Shown: piece after piece, positions 16,860 through 25,266 of the stretch
Layout: every line of letters starts with the position of its first letter
How positions within the stretch are numbered: the stretch's first letter is position 1
NCBI GenBank assembly: GCA_004562395.1
Contig: SFQY01000022.1
Span: forward strand, 1-43,999
Reading direction: 5' to 3'
Source of the DNA: a bacterium
Lineage (GTDB): Bacteria > Bacillota > Clostridia > Oscillospirales > Oscillospiraceae
DNA length: 43,999 nt
Translations under genes and position numbers: made by a program
The notes under the pieces: generated by a model
Database searches by the model: none
What the model was told of the DNA's origin: nothing
The model's input: only the letters and a program-made list of their open reading frames with translations

Positions 16860-19184
16860 TCAGGAGCAAAAGGAAACCTCCCCGCCCTCCAGGCGCAGCT
16901 TTACCCGTCCGGGCTTCCGGGAGCAGCGGAGCAGAAAGCTGGCCAGCGGCCCCTCCACCTCCGTCTGCACCAGCTTGCGAAGCTGCCGCGCCCCGTCCTT
17001 TCCCGGGCATTTTTCCAGCAGAAAGGCGCCAAGCTCCTGGGGATACTGAAGCTGCGTACCCAGGGCCTGGACCCGGTCCTGAAGCTGACGCAGATACTTC
17101 CAGGCGATGGCCTCCATGGCGCTTTTGTCCAGCTCCCCAAAGCGGATGGTCTGGTCCACCCGCCCCAGGAATTCCGGAGAGAAGGCCTCGCGAAGGGCGT
17201 CTCCCATCTGCGCGTCTCTGCCCCCGGCGCAGAAGCCCAGGCCCTCCCCCCGGAGCTGGCCGCCGATGTTGGAGGTCATGACCACAATGGCGTTTTTAAA
17301 GCTCACATGGCGGCCTGTGGAATCCGTTAGGACGCCCTCCTCCATGATCTGCAGCAGGACCCCCAGCACGTCGGGATGGGCCTTCTCCAGCTCATCCATC
17401 AGCACCAGGCAGTAGGGACGGCGGCGGACCGCCTCCGTCAGCTTGCCCCCCTCCTCATAGCCCACATAGCCGGGAGGGGCTCCGATCAGCCGGGAGACGG
17501 ACTGCTTTTCCATATATTCCGTCATGTCCAGCCGGATCATGGCATCCCGGCTGCCGTAAACCTGCTCCGCCAGGGCCCGGCACAGCTCCGTTTTTCCCAC
17601 GCCGGTGGGTCCGGTAAACAGCAGGCAGGCAATGGGTCGATTTCCGTCCCGGATGCCGGAATATCCCCGGCGTACCGCCTCGGCCACGGCCCGGACAGCC
17701 TTTTCCTGGCCCACCACCTGACCGGACAGAAGCTCCTCCAGCCCCAGAAGCCGCTCCCGTTCTCCCGCCGTCAATCGTCCCACGGGAATGCCGGTCCGGG
17801 CTGAGACCACCCAGGCGATATCCGCCCCGTTGACGCTGCGGCTCCGCCGTCCCTCCGCCGGTTTGGAGAGGTTCTGCATTTTATCCCGCAGCTCCGCCGC
17901 TTTTTCAAACTTCCGCTCCCGGACCGCGCCCTGCAGCTCCTGCTCCAGTTCCTTCCGGGCGGCACCGCCCCGGGCGCTGAGCATTTCCTCCATCCGGGCC
18001 CGGGCGGCTCCCTCGTCCAGCAGGTCAATGGCCTTGTCTGGCAGATACAGGTCCGGAAGGTAGCGCACCGACAGCCGCACCGACTCCTTCAGCGCGTCCT
18101 CGGTGATCCGAAGGTGATGGTGCCGCTCCAGCCCCGGCTTCAATGCCCGAAGGATCGCCAGTGTGGCCTCCTGGGAGGGCTCCTCCACCACCACCGGACG
18201 GAACCGGCGCTCCAGGGCGGCGTCCTTTTCAATATACTTCCGGTATTCCTCCCGGGTAGTGGCCCCCAGCATCTGCAGCTCCCCCCGGCCCAGGGCAGGC
18301 TTCAGGATATTCGCCGCGTCAATGGCTCCTTCCGCGGCGCCGGCGCCGATGATGGTATGCATCTCGTCCACGAAAAGGATCACATCCCCGCTGCGGCGGA
18401 TCTCCGACAGCACATCCCGCAGCCGTTCCTCAAACTCCCCCCGGTACTTTGTCCCCGCCACCAGGCTGGCCATATTCAGGCTCACCAGCCGTTTGTCCTT
18501 CAGCTCCGGCGGCACATTTCCCATGGCCATTCTCTGGGCCAGGCCCTCGGCAATGGCCGTCTTTCCCACGCCCGGCTCCCCTACCAGAGCCGGATTGTTC
18601 TTGTTTTTCCGGCAAAGGATCCCGATGACCATGTCGATCTCCTTCTCCCTCCCGATCACCGGTTCCATGGTGGATGCTTTGGCAATAAGGTCTTCGCTGA
18701 ACTGTTCCAAAAGCTTCGTAGTGACCGCCTCCTTTTTCCCTTTCGTGGGAGCTTCCCGCTCCCAGCGCAGATATTCCACCGTATGGGTAAACAGCGCGTC
18801 GGCGCTGACGCCATTGAGCCGCAGCAGCTCCCCTGCCGCGCCGGACTCCCGGCGGGCCATGGCGAGAAGAAGGTGAACCGGCTGGATGAAGCGGCTGTTC
18901 TGCTGCCTGGCCTCCTGGGCAGCGCACCGCAGAAGGCCCCTGGCTTCCCTGGTCAGTCCCTGAGGCAGCGGCAGATCCGGCGTTCCCGCCCCGTAGAGTA
19001 GCTGCGCCATGGCTTCCGTCAGATCCGGATCCACTCCCAGCATCCGCAGGAGCTGTCCCGCCGCTCCCGGATCCCGGCTCATGACCAGCAAAAAGTGCAT
19101 GGAACCCACATAGCTGTGACCCAGGCTTCTGGCCTTCTGTCCGGCCTGCTGGATCAGATCCGCAGTCAACAAATTGTAACGCAC
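16860..19184 (-). CDS. clpC: Clp protease ATPase subunit ClpC
   Basis: AAA+ unfoldase that feeds ClpP. The 774-residue product has two N-terminal Clp repeats (about 1-140), AAA domain 1 with Walker A GEPGVGKT (202-209) and Walker B ILFVDE, and a UVR-like middle domain (about 412-440). AAA domain 2 has Walker A GPTGVGKT (525-532) and a C-terminal D2 small domain. The start is GTG at 19182-19184 with GGAGG six bases upstream. Unlike in Bacillus, no ctsR, mcsA or mcsB is adjacent. I see no CtsR or CIRCE operator and no clear -10 box upstream. It is slightly shorter than typical ClpC (about 810). Confidence 0.95.
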   Translation of the reverse strand: MRYNLLTADLIQQAGQKARSLGHSYVGSMHFLLVMSRDPGAAGQLLRMLGVDPDLTEAMAQLLYGAGTPDLPLPQGLTREARGLLRCAAQEARQQNSRFIQPVHLLLAMARRESGAAGELLRLNGVSADALFTHTVEYLRWEREAPTKGKKEAVTTKLLEQFSEDLIAKASTMEPVIGREKEIDMVIGILCRKNKNNPALVGEPGVGKTAIAEGLAQRMAMGNVPPELKDKRLVSLNMASLVAGTKYRGEFEERLRDVLSEIRRSGDVILFVDEMHTIIGAGAAEGAIDAANILKPALGRGELQMLGATTREEYRKYIEKDAALERRFRPVVVEEPSQEATLAILRALKPGLERHHHLRITEDALKESVRLSVRYLPDLYLPDKAIDLLDEGAARARMEEMLSARGGAARKELEQELQGAVRERKFEKAAELRDKMQNLSKPAEGRRSRSVNGADIAWVVSARTGIPVGRLTAGERERLLGLEELLSGQVVGQEKAVRAVAEAVRRGYSGIRDGNRPIACLLFTGPTGVGKTELCRALAEQVYGSRDAMIRLDMTEYMEKQSVSRLIGAPPGYVGYEEGGKLTEAVRRRPYCLVLMDELEKAHPDVLGVLLQIMEEGVLTDSTGRHVSFKNAIVVMTSNIGGQLRGEGLGFCAGGRDAQMGDALREAFSPEFLGRVDQTIRFGELDKSAMEAIAWKYLRQLQDRVQALGTQLQYPQELGAFLLEKCPGKDGARQLRKLVQTEVEGPLASFLLRCSRKPGRVKLRLEGGEVSFCS

Positions 19185-19410
19185 GAGGCACCTCCAAGCT
19201 CACGGGATATCCTGTCGCGATCCGGCGCCAGGCCGTTCCATGGCCGGTCCTTCTGTCAAAAACGATGATCTCCGACAGGAAGGATCCTGTCACCCGGGGA
19301 GAAAATCACGACGTCCGCGCCCCGGCACATTGGGTATCCGGGGCGGTTTCCCTGTCCGAAAAGCATCGCCAAGGCCGCAAAAATTTATTCCGATTTTTTT
19401 GAAAAAGGGA

Positions 19411-19438
19411 TTGCGTTTTCGCAAATCCATGCTACAAT
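19411..19438 (+). promoter_or_regulatory. ferredoxin promoter
   Basis: -35 TTGCGT (19411-19416) and -10 TACAAT (19433-19438), spacer 16 bases, about 55 bases before the ferredoxin start. A T-rich run precedes the -35. Confidence 0.65.
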
Positions 19439-19493
19439 GAAACTACGTTATCTACATAGCGTGCAAAACATACAAGATTTTGGAGGTAATACC

Positions 19494-19664
19494 ATGGCTT
19501 ACAACATCACTGACGCTTGTGTCGCCTGCGGCTCCTGCGCTGAGCAGTGCCCCGTCGAGGCTATTTCCGAGGGTGACGGCAAGTACGAGATCAACCCCGA
19601 TATCTGCGTTTCCTGCGGTTCCTGCGCTGATCAGTGCCCCGCCGAAGCGATCGAGGAAGTGTAA
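19494..19664 (+). CDS. 2[4Fe-4S] ferredoxin
   Basis: A 56-residue clostridial-type ferredoxin, a small cytosolic electron carrier. Both cluster-binding motifs are complete: CVACGSCAEQCP near residue 9 and CVSCGSCADQCP near residue 38. The internal twofold symmetry is clear. The ATG at 19494 has GGAGG seven bases upstream. It is monocistronic, with its own promoter and a strong terminator. Confidence 0.97.
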   Translation: MAYNITDACVACGSCAEQCPVEAISEGDGKYEINPDICVSCGSCADQCPAEAIEEV

Positions 19665-19683
19665 TTCTCTTCAAAACCCGAGA

Positions 19684-19718
19684 TTGGCCTGCGCAAACCT
19701 TGCGCAGGCCAATTTTTT
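19684..19718 (+). terminator. ferredoxin terminator
   Basis: A 13-bp perfect stem TTGGCCTGCGCAA/TTGCGCAGGCCAA with a three-base loop is followed by six T. It starts 20 bases after the ferredoxin stop. Confidence 0.95.
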
Positions 19719-19835
19719 GTTGTATACTGTTCACACGGCGGCAATGGATTGTGAAATGACCGGGAGCCCCCGGAATCCACAGCAAATGTTTTTCGCGCAT
19801 TGCCGGTGCGATCGCGCCATCAACGGAGGGTGGTT

Positions 19836-20537
19836 ATGGAGTATTTGCCCAACGGATACAGCCTGGAGATCCCGGAAGGTGCTTTCCCCTTAAGCACCGA
19901 TTCCATGGTCCTGAGTCATTTTGTTAAGCTGCCCAAAAATGCCCGGGTTCTGGACCTGGGCTCCGGCTGCGGCACCCTGGGCCTGCTGCTGTGCGCCCGG
20001 GAGGAAAGCTGCGCCGTTACCGGTGTGGAGCTGGAGGAAAGCGCCCATCTGGCGGCTCTCGCCAACATCCGCCGCAACGCCCTGGAGCCCCGTATGCAAA
20101 GTATATGCGCCGACCTGAGGTCGGTATCTGAGAGGTTTTCACCCGGCAGCTTTTCCTGCTGTGTCTCCAATCCCCCCTATTTTTCCGGCGGACCCGCCGG
20201 TAAGCAAACGCCTTTTGCCCGGCGGGAGGATACCTGTACCCCGGAGGAGCTGTTCCGGGCCGCCGCCTGGGCCCTGAAATACGGCGGTGACTTCTTTCTG
20301 GTCCACCGCCCGGAGCGCCTGGCGGAGCTGATTGCCAGAGCCTCCGAAGCAGGGCTGGAGGCGAAACGGCTGCGGCTGGTGCGCCACCGCCCGGACAGTC
20401 CCGTCAGTCTGGTCCTGCTGCAGCTGCGCAAAGGCGCGAAGCCGGGCCTGCAATGGGAGGAAATCACTCTGCGCGGCTCCGACGGAACGGCGTCGCCGGT
20501 CTGGCAGGAAATCTACCACTTAGCCCCCGCAAAGTAA
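19836..20537 (+). CDS. TrmN6-like N6-adenine tRNA methyltransferase
   Basis: A 233-residue SAM-dependent methyltransferase resembling TrmN6/YfiC (Bacillus YabB), which makes m6A37 in tRNA-Val. Motif I is LDLGSGCGTLGLLL near residue 38 and the N6-adenine motif NPPY is present (SNPPYF). The start at 19836 (MEYLPNGYSL) has GGAGG six bases upstream. Together with the next gene, rsmI, and abrB beyond it, it keeps the Bacillus order yabB-(yazA)-yabC-abrB; the GIY-YIG gene yazA is missing and a MITE occupies the gap. tRNA target specificity is inferred from family and context. Confidence 0.88.
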   Translation: MEYLPNGYSLEIPEGAFPLSTDSMVLSHFVKLPKNARVLDLGSGCGTLGLLLCAREESCAVTGVELEESAHLAALANIRRNALEPRMQSICADLRSVSERFSPGSFSCCVSNPPYFSGGPAGKQTPFARREDTCTPEELFRAAAWALKYGGDFFLVHRPERLAELIARASEAGLEAKRLRLVRHRPDSPVSLVLLQLRKGAKPGLQWEEITLRGSDGTASPVWQEIYHLAPAK

Positions 20538-20569
20538 CACTGTTTCTTGATGAGCTCTTTTCAAATGGT

Positions 20570-20769
20570 AACGATTCAGTCGTACCCGAAATTTCTCATA
20601 TAAATGATCGTTTAGCGGCCCAACGGCCCCCTCTGATGAGGGGGCTGTCAGCGAAGCTGACTGGGGGAGAGAAAGCCTGAAAGCTTTCGCATTCCTGACA
20701 GCAACCTTCGGAGCGTAAACGATCATTTACGTGAAACTCTCTGCCACGACTGAATCGTTACTTCAAATG
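20570..20769. mobile_element. IS66-like MITE, copy 2, with 8-bp target duplication
   Basis: The element itself is 20578-20761, with perfect 13-base terminal repeats GTAACGATTCAGT / ACTGAATCGTTAC. It is flanked on both sides by the direct repeat TTCAAATG (20570-20577 and 20762-20769), a clean 8-base target-site duplication. Its left arm matches the right arm of the copy at 16574 and vice versa, yet the central core (GGCCCCCTCTGATGAGGGGGC and following) points the same way in both. The core is therefore inverted relative to the arms. No coding capacity. Confidence 0.88.
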
Positions 20770-20831
20770 AATATCCGTACAAAACATGCAAAAGCATATT
20801 CTTTTGCTTTTACAAAAACAGGAGGAAAACC

Positions 20832-21668
20832 ATGTCCGGAATTCTCTACCTTGTCCCCACGCCCATCGGCAATCTGGGGGACATCTCCGTCCGCTGCCGG
20901 GAAACCCTGGAAAACGCGGACTTCATCGCCGCGGAAGACACCCGGGTAACACTGAAGCTGCTCAACCATCTGGGCATCAAAAAAAGCCTTGTCAGCTACT
21001 ACGAGCATAACAAGGCATTCAAAGGGGACAAAATCGTGGAACGGATCCTGGCGGGTGAGACCTGCGCGCTGGTATCCGACGCCGGAAGCCCCGCTATCTC
21101 CGACCCCGGTGAGGATCTGGTGAAGCAGTGCGCCGCCGCGGGCATTCCCGTCTGTGCCATCCCCGGCCCCTGCGCCGCCATCACGGCGCTGAGCATTTCC
21201 GGCCAGTCTACGGGACGATTCTGCTTCGAGGGCTTCCTCTCCACGGCGAAAAAAAGCCGCCGGGAGCATCTGAACTCTCTGAAGAAAGAGCAGCGGACCA
21301 TGATCTTCTATGAGGCCCCTCACAAGCTGCTGGCCACTCTGGCGGACCTGCGGGACGCCTTCGGAGAAGACCGGCCCATCAGCCTGTGCCGGGAATTGAC
21401 CAAGCTCCACGAGGAAGTGGTCCGAACCACCCTGGGGCAGGCTGTGGAACGGTATACCGAAATGCCTCCCAAGGGGGAATTTGTGCTGGTCGTTGCCGGT
21501 GCCCCCCGGGAAGAACCGGAGTCCCCAACGGAAGAAGACGCCGCCCAGTGCGTAGCCCGGCTGATGGCGGATGGTCTGAGCCGCAAGGATGCCGTAAAGG
21601 AGGCTGCCCGGAAGCTGGGGCTTTCCAAAAATGAGGTATACGAAATCGCGTTAAAAATCCCTGAATGA
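20832..21668 (+). CDS. rsmI: 16S rRNA 2'-O-methyltransferase RsmI
   Basis: RsmI (YabC type) 2'-O-methylates C1402 of 16S rRNA, the same nucleotide whose N4 is methylated by RsmH encoded at 14994. The 278-residue product has the tetrapyrrole-methylase fold with LYLVPTPIGNLGDI at the N-terminus. It also shows AEDTR, VSDAGSPAISDPG and IPGPCAAITAL. AGGAGG lies six bases before the ATG. Its stop codon is inside a bidirectional terminator shared with abrB. Confidence 0.96.
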   Translation: MSGILYLVPTPIGNLGDISVRCRETLENADFIAAEDTRVTLKLLNHLGIKKSLVSYYEHNKAFKGDKIVERILAGETCALVSDAGSPAISDPGEDLVKQCAAAGIPVCAIPGPCAAITALSISGQSTGRFCFEGFLSTAKKSRREHLNSLKKEQRTMIFYEAPHKLLATLADLRDAFGEDRPISLCRELTKLHEEVVRTTLGQAVERYTEMPPKGEFVLVVAGAPREEPESPTEEDAAQCVARLMADGLSRKDAVKEAARKLGLSKNEVYEIALKIPE

Positions 21669-21694
21669 CCTTTGGTCATTCAGGGCCGCTTTTT
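21653..21694. terminator. bidirectional terminator between rsmI and abrB
   Basis: A perfect 12-bp stem CCCTGAATGACC/GGTCATTCAGGG with loop TTT. It is followed by TTTTT on the plus strand and by TTTTT on the minus strand, so it can serve both converging genes. It overlaps the rsmI stop codon and abuts the abrB stop. Confidence 0.92.
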
Positions 21695-21935
21695 ATTCGC
21701 CATTCATCTTCTTCACGCATTCCTGGCACACATTCTTCCCGCAATACGCAATCAGCCTTCGGGAAGAACCGCAGAAAATGCAGGCGGGCTCAAACTTGCG
21801 AAGGATGATCCGGTCATTGTCCATATAGATCTCCACTTCATCCCGTTCCGCAATGTCCAGCGTGCGGCGCAGTTCGATCGGCAGAACAATTCTGCCCAAT
21901 TCATCAACCTTGCGAATAATACCCGTCGATTTCAT
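21693..21935 (-). CDS. AbrB-family transition-state regulator with zinc-finger tail
   Basis: An 80-residue DNA-binding protein. Residues 1-50 closely follow the AbrB swapped-hairpin domain (MKSTGIIRKVDELGRIVLPI then ELRRTLDIAERD). The C-terminal part differs from Bacillus AbrB: it holds a compact C-x2-C...C-x2-C pattern (CIFCG, CQEC) suggesting a small zinc ribbon. AbrB-type proteins repress transition-phase and sporulation genes. It is next to rsmI as in Bacillus. It has a strong promoter and a leader of about 75 bases with an ATGCCAT/ATGGCAT hairpin. Confidence 0.92.
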   Translation of the reverse strand: MKSTGIIRKVDELGRIVLPIELRRTLDIAERDEVEIYMDNDRIILRKFEPACIFCGSSRRLIAYCGKNVCQECVKKMNGE

Positions 21936-22017
21936 TCAACCATCTCCCAACCTTGAAATTATCTGATGCCATCTTCCCTCTATGGCATGCTCTCTAAAAC
22001 GACTTATTTGTTTTATC

Positions 22018-22046
22018 ATTATAATCACTACCATTCCCGGAGTCAA
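22018..22046 (-). promoter_or_regulatory. abrB promoter
   Basis: Minus-strand -35 TTGACT (22041-22046) and perfect -10 TATAAT (22018-22023) with a 17-base spacer. Confidence 0.88.
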
Positions 22047-22089
22047 ATACTTTTTTTGGAAAAGTTTATATTTTGTCAAAAATAACCAG

Positions 22090-22117
22090 TCATTTTCAAA
22101 CACATTTGGCATAGTGT
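22090..22117 (+). promoter_or_regulatory. possible sigma-E-type promoter of spmAB
   Basis: TCATTTT (22090-22096) and CATAGTGT (22110-22117) approximate the mother-cell sigma-E elements (KMATATT and CATACA-T), with a 13-base spacer. In Bacillus spmAB is transcribed by sigma-E. No good vegetative promoter is visible in the same region. Confidence 0.4.
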
Positions 22118-22137
22118 ACACCAGGGGAGGAATCAAT

Positions 22138-22710
22138 ATGGTCATGAGCTGGATCTGGACAGGCATTGTGCTGGTAAGTATTCTCTGCTCCCTGCTTCAG
22201 GGGAAAGGGAGCGCCCTGGCCGCGGCAGCCCTTCAGGGTGCCCAGGCCGGTGTGACCCTTGCCGTTTCCATCGCGGGGGCCATTTGTCTGTGGACAGGCG
22301 TCGGTAAACTGATGGAAAAAACCGGTGTCACGGATGTTCTCTCCCGGCTGATGCAGCCGCTGCTGAACAGGCTCTTTCCCTCCACCAGGCAGGACGCCGC
22401 CCTGGCCAGGGACCTGAGCGCCAATATCTGTGCCAATCTGCTGGGGCTTGGCAACGCCGCCACCCCCATGGGGATTCAGGCCGCCAAGAGGCTCAGGCGC
22501 GGCCAGACCGCCACAAACGAGCTGTGCCGCCTGATCGTGCTGAATACCGCCTCCATTCAGTTGATCCCGGCAAATGTGGCGGCGGTGCGAAGCGCCCTTG
22601 GCTGCGCCTCCGCCTTCGACATTCTCCCCGCGGTATGGATCACCAGTCTGTTTTCGGCGGGGCTCGGCGTCTGCGCGGCCTGGCTTCTGGGAAAGGTTTG
22701 GGGTGAATGA
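22138..22710 (+). CDS. spmA: spore maturation protein A
   Basis: Integral membrane protein of 190 residues with a nucleoside-recognition (Gate) domain. In Bacillus, SpmA and SpmB together affect spore-core dehydration. The family block ANLLGLGNAATPMGI is near residue 101, and LNTASIQLIPANVAAVR follows, matching SpmA. The ATG at 22138 has GGGAGG seven bases upstream. The stop overlaps the spmB start as ATGA. Confidence 0.94.
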   Translation: MVMSWIWTGIVLVSILCSLLQGKGSALAAAALQGAQAGVTLAVSIAGAICLWTGVGKLMEKTGVTDVLSRLMQPLLNRLFPSTRQDAALARDLSANICANLLGLGNAATPMGIQAAKRLRRGQTATNELCRLIVLNTASIQLIPANVAAVRSALGCASAFDILPAVWITSLFSAGLGVCAAWLLGKVWGE

Positions 22711-23219
22711 CGGATTACATCGTACCGGGAATTCTGTTTTTGACCTCCGCTCTGGCCCTGCGCAAAAAGGAAAATGCCTACAGCATCCTGCTGGAGGGTT
22801 CCGCCGAGGGTCTGAAGCTGCTGGCCTCCATTCTGCCGGCGCTGATTTTTCTTCTCACCGCGGTATATATGCTCCGGGCCTCCGGGGCCATGGAGCTGCT
22901 GAGCGGATTCCTGGCCCCCGCTTTTTCCTTTCTGGGAATTCCGCCGGAGACCGCCATGCTGGTTCTTGTCCGGCCCATCAGCGGCAGCGCGGCCCTGGCG
23001 GTAGGGGCGGAGCTGATGGCACAGTACGGAGTGGATTCCCTGATCGGCCGCACCGCCGCCGTCATGCTGGGCTCCACGGAGACCACCTTCTATACCATCA
23101 GCGTCTATTTCGGCGCCGCCGGGATTCAGAAAACCCGCTACACCATTCCGGCGGCCCTGTTCGCGGATTTCGTAGGTTTTTTCATGGCATCCTTGACCGT
23201 CAGGCTGCTGTTCCCATAA
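22707..23219 (+). CDS. spmB: spore maturation protein B
   Basis: Membrane protein of 170 residues, partner of SpmA. It has the Gate-domain segments VRPISGSAALAVGAELM and MLGSTETTFYTISVYFGAAG that mark SpmB. It overlaps spmA by four bases. A bidirectional terminator follows and is shared with the converging exonuclease gene. Confidence 0.94.
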   Translation: MTDYIVPGILFLTSALALRKKENAYSILLEGSAEGLKLLASILPALIFLLTAVYMLRASGAMELLSGFLAPAFSFLGIPPETAMLVLVRPISGSAALAVGAELMAQYGVDSLIGRTAAVMLGSTETTFYTISVYFGAAGIQKTRYTIPAALFADFVGFFMASLTVRLLFP

Positions 23220-23288
23220 CCGGTTCCTGCCGGAAATCCCAGGCTGCCGCACATCTTCGGCAAATTGACAAATCTCCGCATACAGGAA

Positions 23289-23325
23289 AAGGCAAAAGCT
23301 CCGGGAAGCGGGGCTTTTGCCTTCT
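23289..23325. terminator. terminator between spmB and exonuclease gene
   Basis: The stem AAGGCAAAAGC(TCC)/(GGG)GCTTTTGCCTT has a short GC loop. It is followed by CTTTGTTATT on the plus strand and TTTTCC on the minus strand, so it probably acts in both directions between the converging genes. Confidence 0.8.
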
Positions 23326-23328
23326 TTG

Positions 23329-24330
23329 TTATTCTTTCGGGGCTTCCGCTTTTGCGGCGGCGCTGCCGCTTCTTCTCCTGCGGCGGCGGCGGGGACGGGC
23401 GGCATCCTCCGGGTCGGCTTTTTCCGCCCGGCGGGCATAGGCCTCCGCTGCCTCGGAGGTGGCTTCATAGGTCAGGCGGCTCACCCGGATCAGCCCGTCG
23501 GGCTGTTCCGAAAGCCGTACCCGGATCAGAAATTTCCCATGCTCCGGGCAGGTTGCCAGGTCCATATACCGATGCCCCGGCTGGGCAAACCAGCGGGAGC
23601 CCAGCATCCTTCCTTCACAGATGGGACACTTATTCTCCTCCGAGGACATGGCGTTCAGGGCAGAACGCTTGTCGGCATAATCATAAAACACCTTCCGAGC
23701 GATGCAGCCGGGAAGCTCCGCGCCGTGAAATCCGTTTTCATGGCTCTTCAGGGCCTCATCATACTCCGCCGCGCCCTTTTCCAGATCCAGCCGGGCACAG
23801 ATCAGAGCGGTATGGTAGGCGTCCCCCAGGGCGTCATGGGCGGGGCGGGTGGCCTCAATGCCAAACATCTCCATGGCCGTCTTCAGGGCTTTCTGGGAGG
23901 TAGACCCATCGGTCTGGGCGTTGAAGATCATCTGCGCGTTATACCACCGCTCCGTAAAGGAGGTATCCAGATCGAAAAGCTGCAGATTTTCCCGCAGGAT
24001 CCCGATATCGTCAAAGCCCCAGGTCAGGAACACAATGTCAGGCCCGCACCAATTCCGGAACAGCTCCACCGCCTCCGGGAAGGGCACCCCCTCCTCCCGA
24101 AGCCGGGTCTCCTTGATTCCCGTCAGCTTACTGACCCGGCGGTTGAGATGGCGGTAGTACTTGGGCTTGACCATGATCTGAAATTCATCCGCCACCTCCT
24201 TCGTCTCGGTGATCCGCACCGCGCCGATCTGAATGATTTCTCCGCGGATAGAAACCGGCAGCGTCTTCTTGGACGAAGGAGATCCGGGCCAGGGCTGGTT
24301 CCATTCCATATCCATCACGATGTAATTCAT
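23329..24330 (-). CDS. DEDDh 3'-5' exonuclease with zinc-binding and basic tail
   Basis: RNase T/DnaQ-like exonuclease of 333 residues. The catalytic set is visible: D7 and E9 (VMDMEWNQ), D107/D108 (TWGFDD), H165 and D170 (PAHDALGDAYHTA). Residues 1-185 are the exonuclease domain. The second half adds a C-x2-C (CPICEG) plus a later Cys-His pair that look like a zinc knuckle, then an Arg-rich tail of about 30 residues ending in Ala/Lys. These may bind nucleic acid. The ATG at 24328-24330 is better spaced from AGAGG than the TTG two codons earlier. Substrate unknown. Confidence 0.85.
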   Translation of the reverse strand: MNYIVMDMEWNQPWPGSPSSKKTLPVSIRGEIIQIGAVRITETKEVADEFQIMVKPKYYRHLNRRVSKLTGIKETRLREEGVPFPEAVELFRNWCGPDIVFLTWGFDDIGILRENLQLFDLDTSFTERWYNAQMIFNAQTDGSTSQKALKTAMEMFGIEATRPAHDALGDAYHTALICARLDLEKGAAEYDEALKSHENGFHGAELPGCIARKVFYDYADKRSALNAMSSEENKCPICEGRMLGSRWFAQPGHRYMDLATCPEHGKFLIRVRLSEQPDGLIRVSRLTYEATSEAAEAYARRAEKADPEDAARPRRRRRRRSGSAAAKAEAPKE

Positions 24331-24515
24331 TGCCAAAACCTCTGCGTTATTTAGTCTGATACGATTCTCCCTGAAAAGCAGACTCTTTCATGGAATATCC
24401 GTATGAAGCGCGCTGATCGGCTCTTTCCGCAGAAACGTCAAAAAACCGTTTCCCACCGGCGGAAGGGACCATATCCAAACCGCTGCCGAAGCCGAAAAGT
24501 ATCATCTTAAATCTT

Positions 24516-24545
24516 ATCATAGCACATCGGCACTGCTTCTGTAAA
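24516..24545 (-). promoter_or_regulatory. promoter of the exonuclease gene
   Basis: Minus-strand -35 TTTACA (24540-24545) and -10 TATGAT (24516-24521), spacer 18. The predicted leader is about 180 bases long. It contains a 52-codon open frame without a convincing binding site. Confidence 0.6.
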
Positions 24546-24566
24546 CCATAACTTTTTCCGAAATAC

Positions 24567-24609
24567 AAAAAGGGGAACGCGGAACGTCAAAATCGTCGTT
24601 CCGCGTTCC
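24567..24609 (-). terminator. rubrerythrin terminator
   Basis: Perfect 13-bp arms GGAACGCGGAACG (24574-24586) and CGTTCCGCGTTCC (24597-24609) with a 10-base loop. On the minus strand CCCCTTTTTG follows. It begins 7 bases after the rubrerythrin stop. Confidence 0.92.
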
Positions 24610-24615
24610 AAAGCG

Positions 24616-25215
24616 CTACTTGTCCATGATCTTCTTTCTGTCCAGCTCGCCCTCCTGCCATCCGGCGCTTTTTCCGCAGACCGGGCAGGGGTCGCAGGCC
24701 CGGATCCCGTCGTAGGTGTAGCCGCAGTTCAGACACCGCCAGCGGATCGGCTCCTGTTTTTCCGTCAGCGTACCGCCGGTCAGCTGCTCCCGCAGGCTGG
24801 TAAACTGGTTGTAATGAAGTCCCTCGATCCGGGCGATCTGCATCCACAGCCGGGCCGCATCCTTGAAGCCCTCCCGGCGGGCCATCTCCGCGAAGCCCGG
24901 ATAGGCGTTGTCATGCTCGTCCAGCTCTCCCTCCGCGGCGTAGCCCAGATTCTCTGCCGTGGTTCCCAGCTGAAACGGATACCCCGCCTCCAGGTCGATG
25001 TTTTCCCCGCAGCCCTCCAGCTGCTTAAGCATTTCCAGGAACTCCCGGGCGTGGACCGCCTCGTTGGCAGCGGTCTCCTCGAAAACTCTCGCGATCCACT
25101 CGCAGTTCTCCTCCCGGGCCGTCTGGGCATAGATGGTATACCGTGTCCTGGCCTGGGATTCTCCGGCAAAGGAACGGACCAGATTCTTTCTGGTTTCGGA
25201 ATACATAAAATCCAT
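24616..25215 (-). CDS. rubrerythrin
   Basis: Non-haem iron peroxidase that removes H2O2 in anaerobes. The 199-residue product has the N-terminal four-helix diiron domain with ESQARTRY, the E-x2-H motif in AANEAVHAREF and a second iron helix (ARIEGLHYNQF). The C-terminal rubredoxin-like FeS4 site is CLNCGYTY...CPVCG (about 160-180). AAGGGG lies eight bases before the ATG. It follows nagB on the same strand after a terminator; no strong separate promoter is visible in the short gap. Confidence 0.96.
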   Translation of the reverse strand: MDFMYSETRKNLVRSFAGESQARTRYTIYAQTAREENCEWIARVFEETAANEAVHAREFLEMLKQLEGCGENIDLEAGYPFQLGTTAENLGYAAEGELDEHDNAYPGFAEMARREGFKDAARLWMQIARIEGLHYNQFTSLREQLTGGTLTEKQEPIRWRCLNCGYTYDGIRACDPCPVCGKSAGWQEGELDRKKIMDK

Positions 25216-25266
25216 ATTGGCATCCCCTTTCTATGGAAAGAATGCCCAAATTCCCACCCAATATAC

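Noticed and set aside
19254..19259. A perfect TTGACA on the minus strand upstream of clpC
   Set aside because: No -10-like hexamer is found 16-18 bases downstream, so it was not called a promoter.
24347..24505. A 52-codon frame in the leader of the exonuclease gene, ending 16 bases before its start
   Set aside because: Its ATG lies almost at the predicted transcript start without a Shine-Dalgarno, and the protein shows no recognisable feature. A leader peptide cannot be excluded but is not supported.
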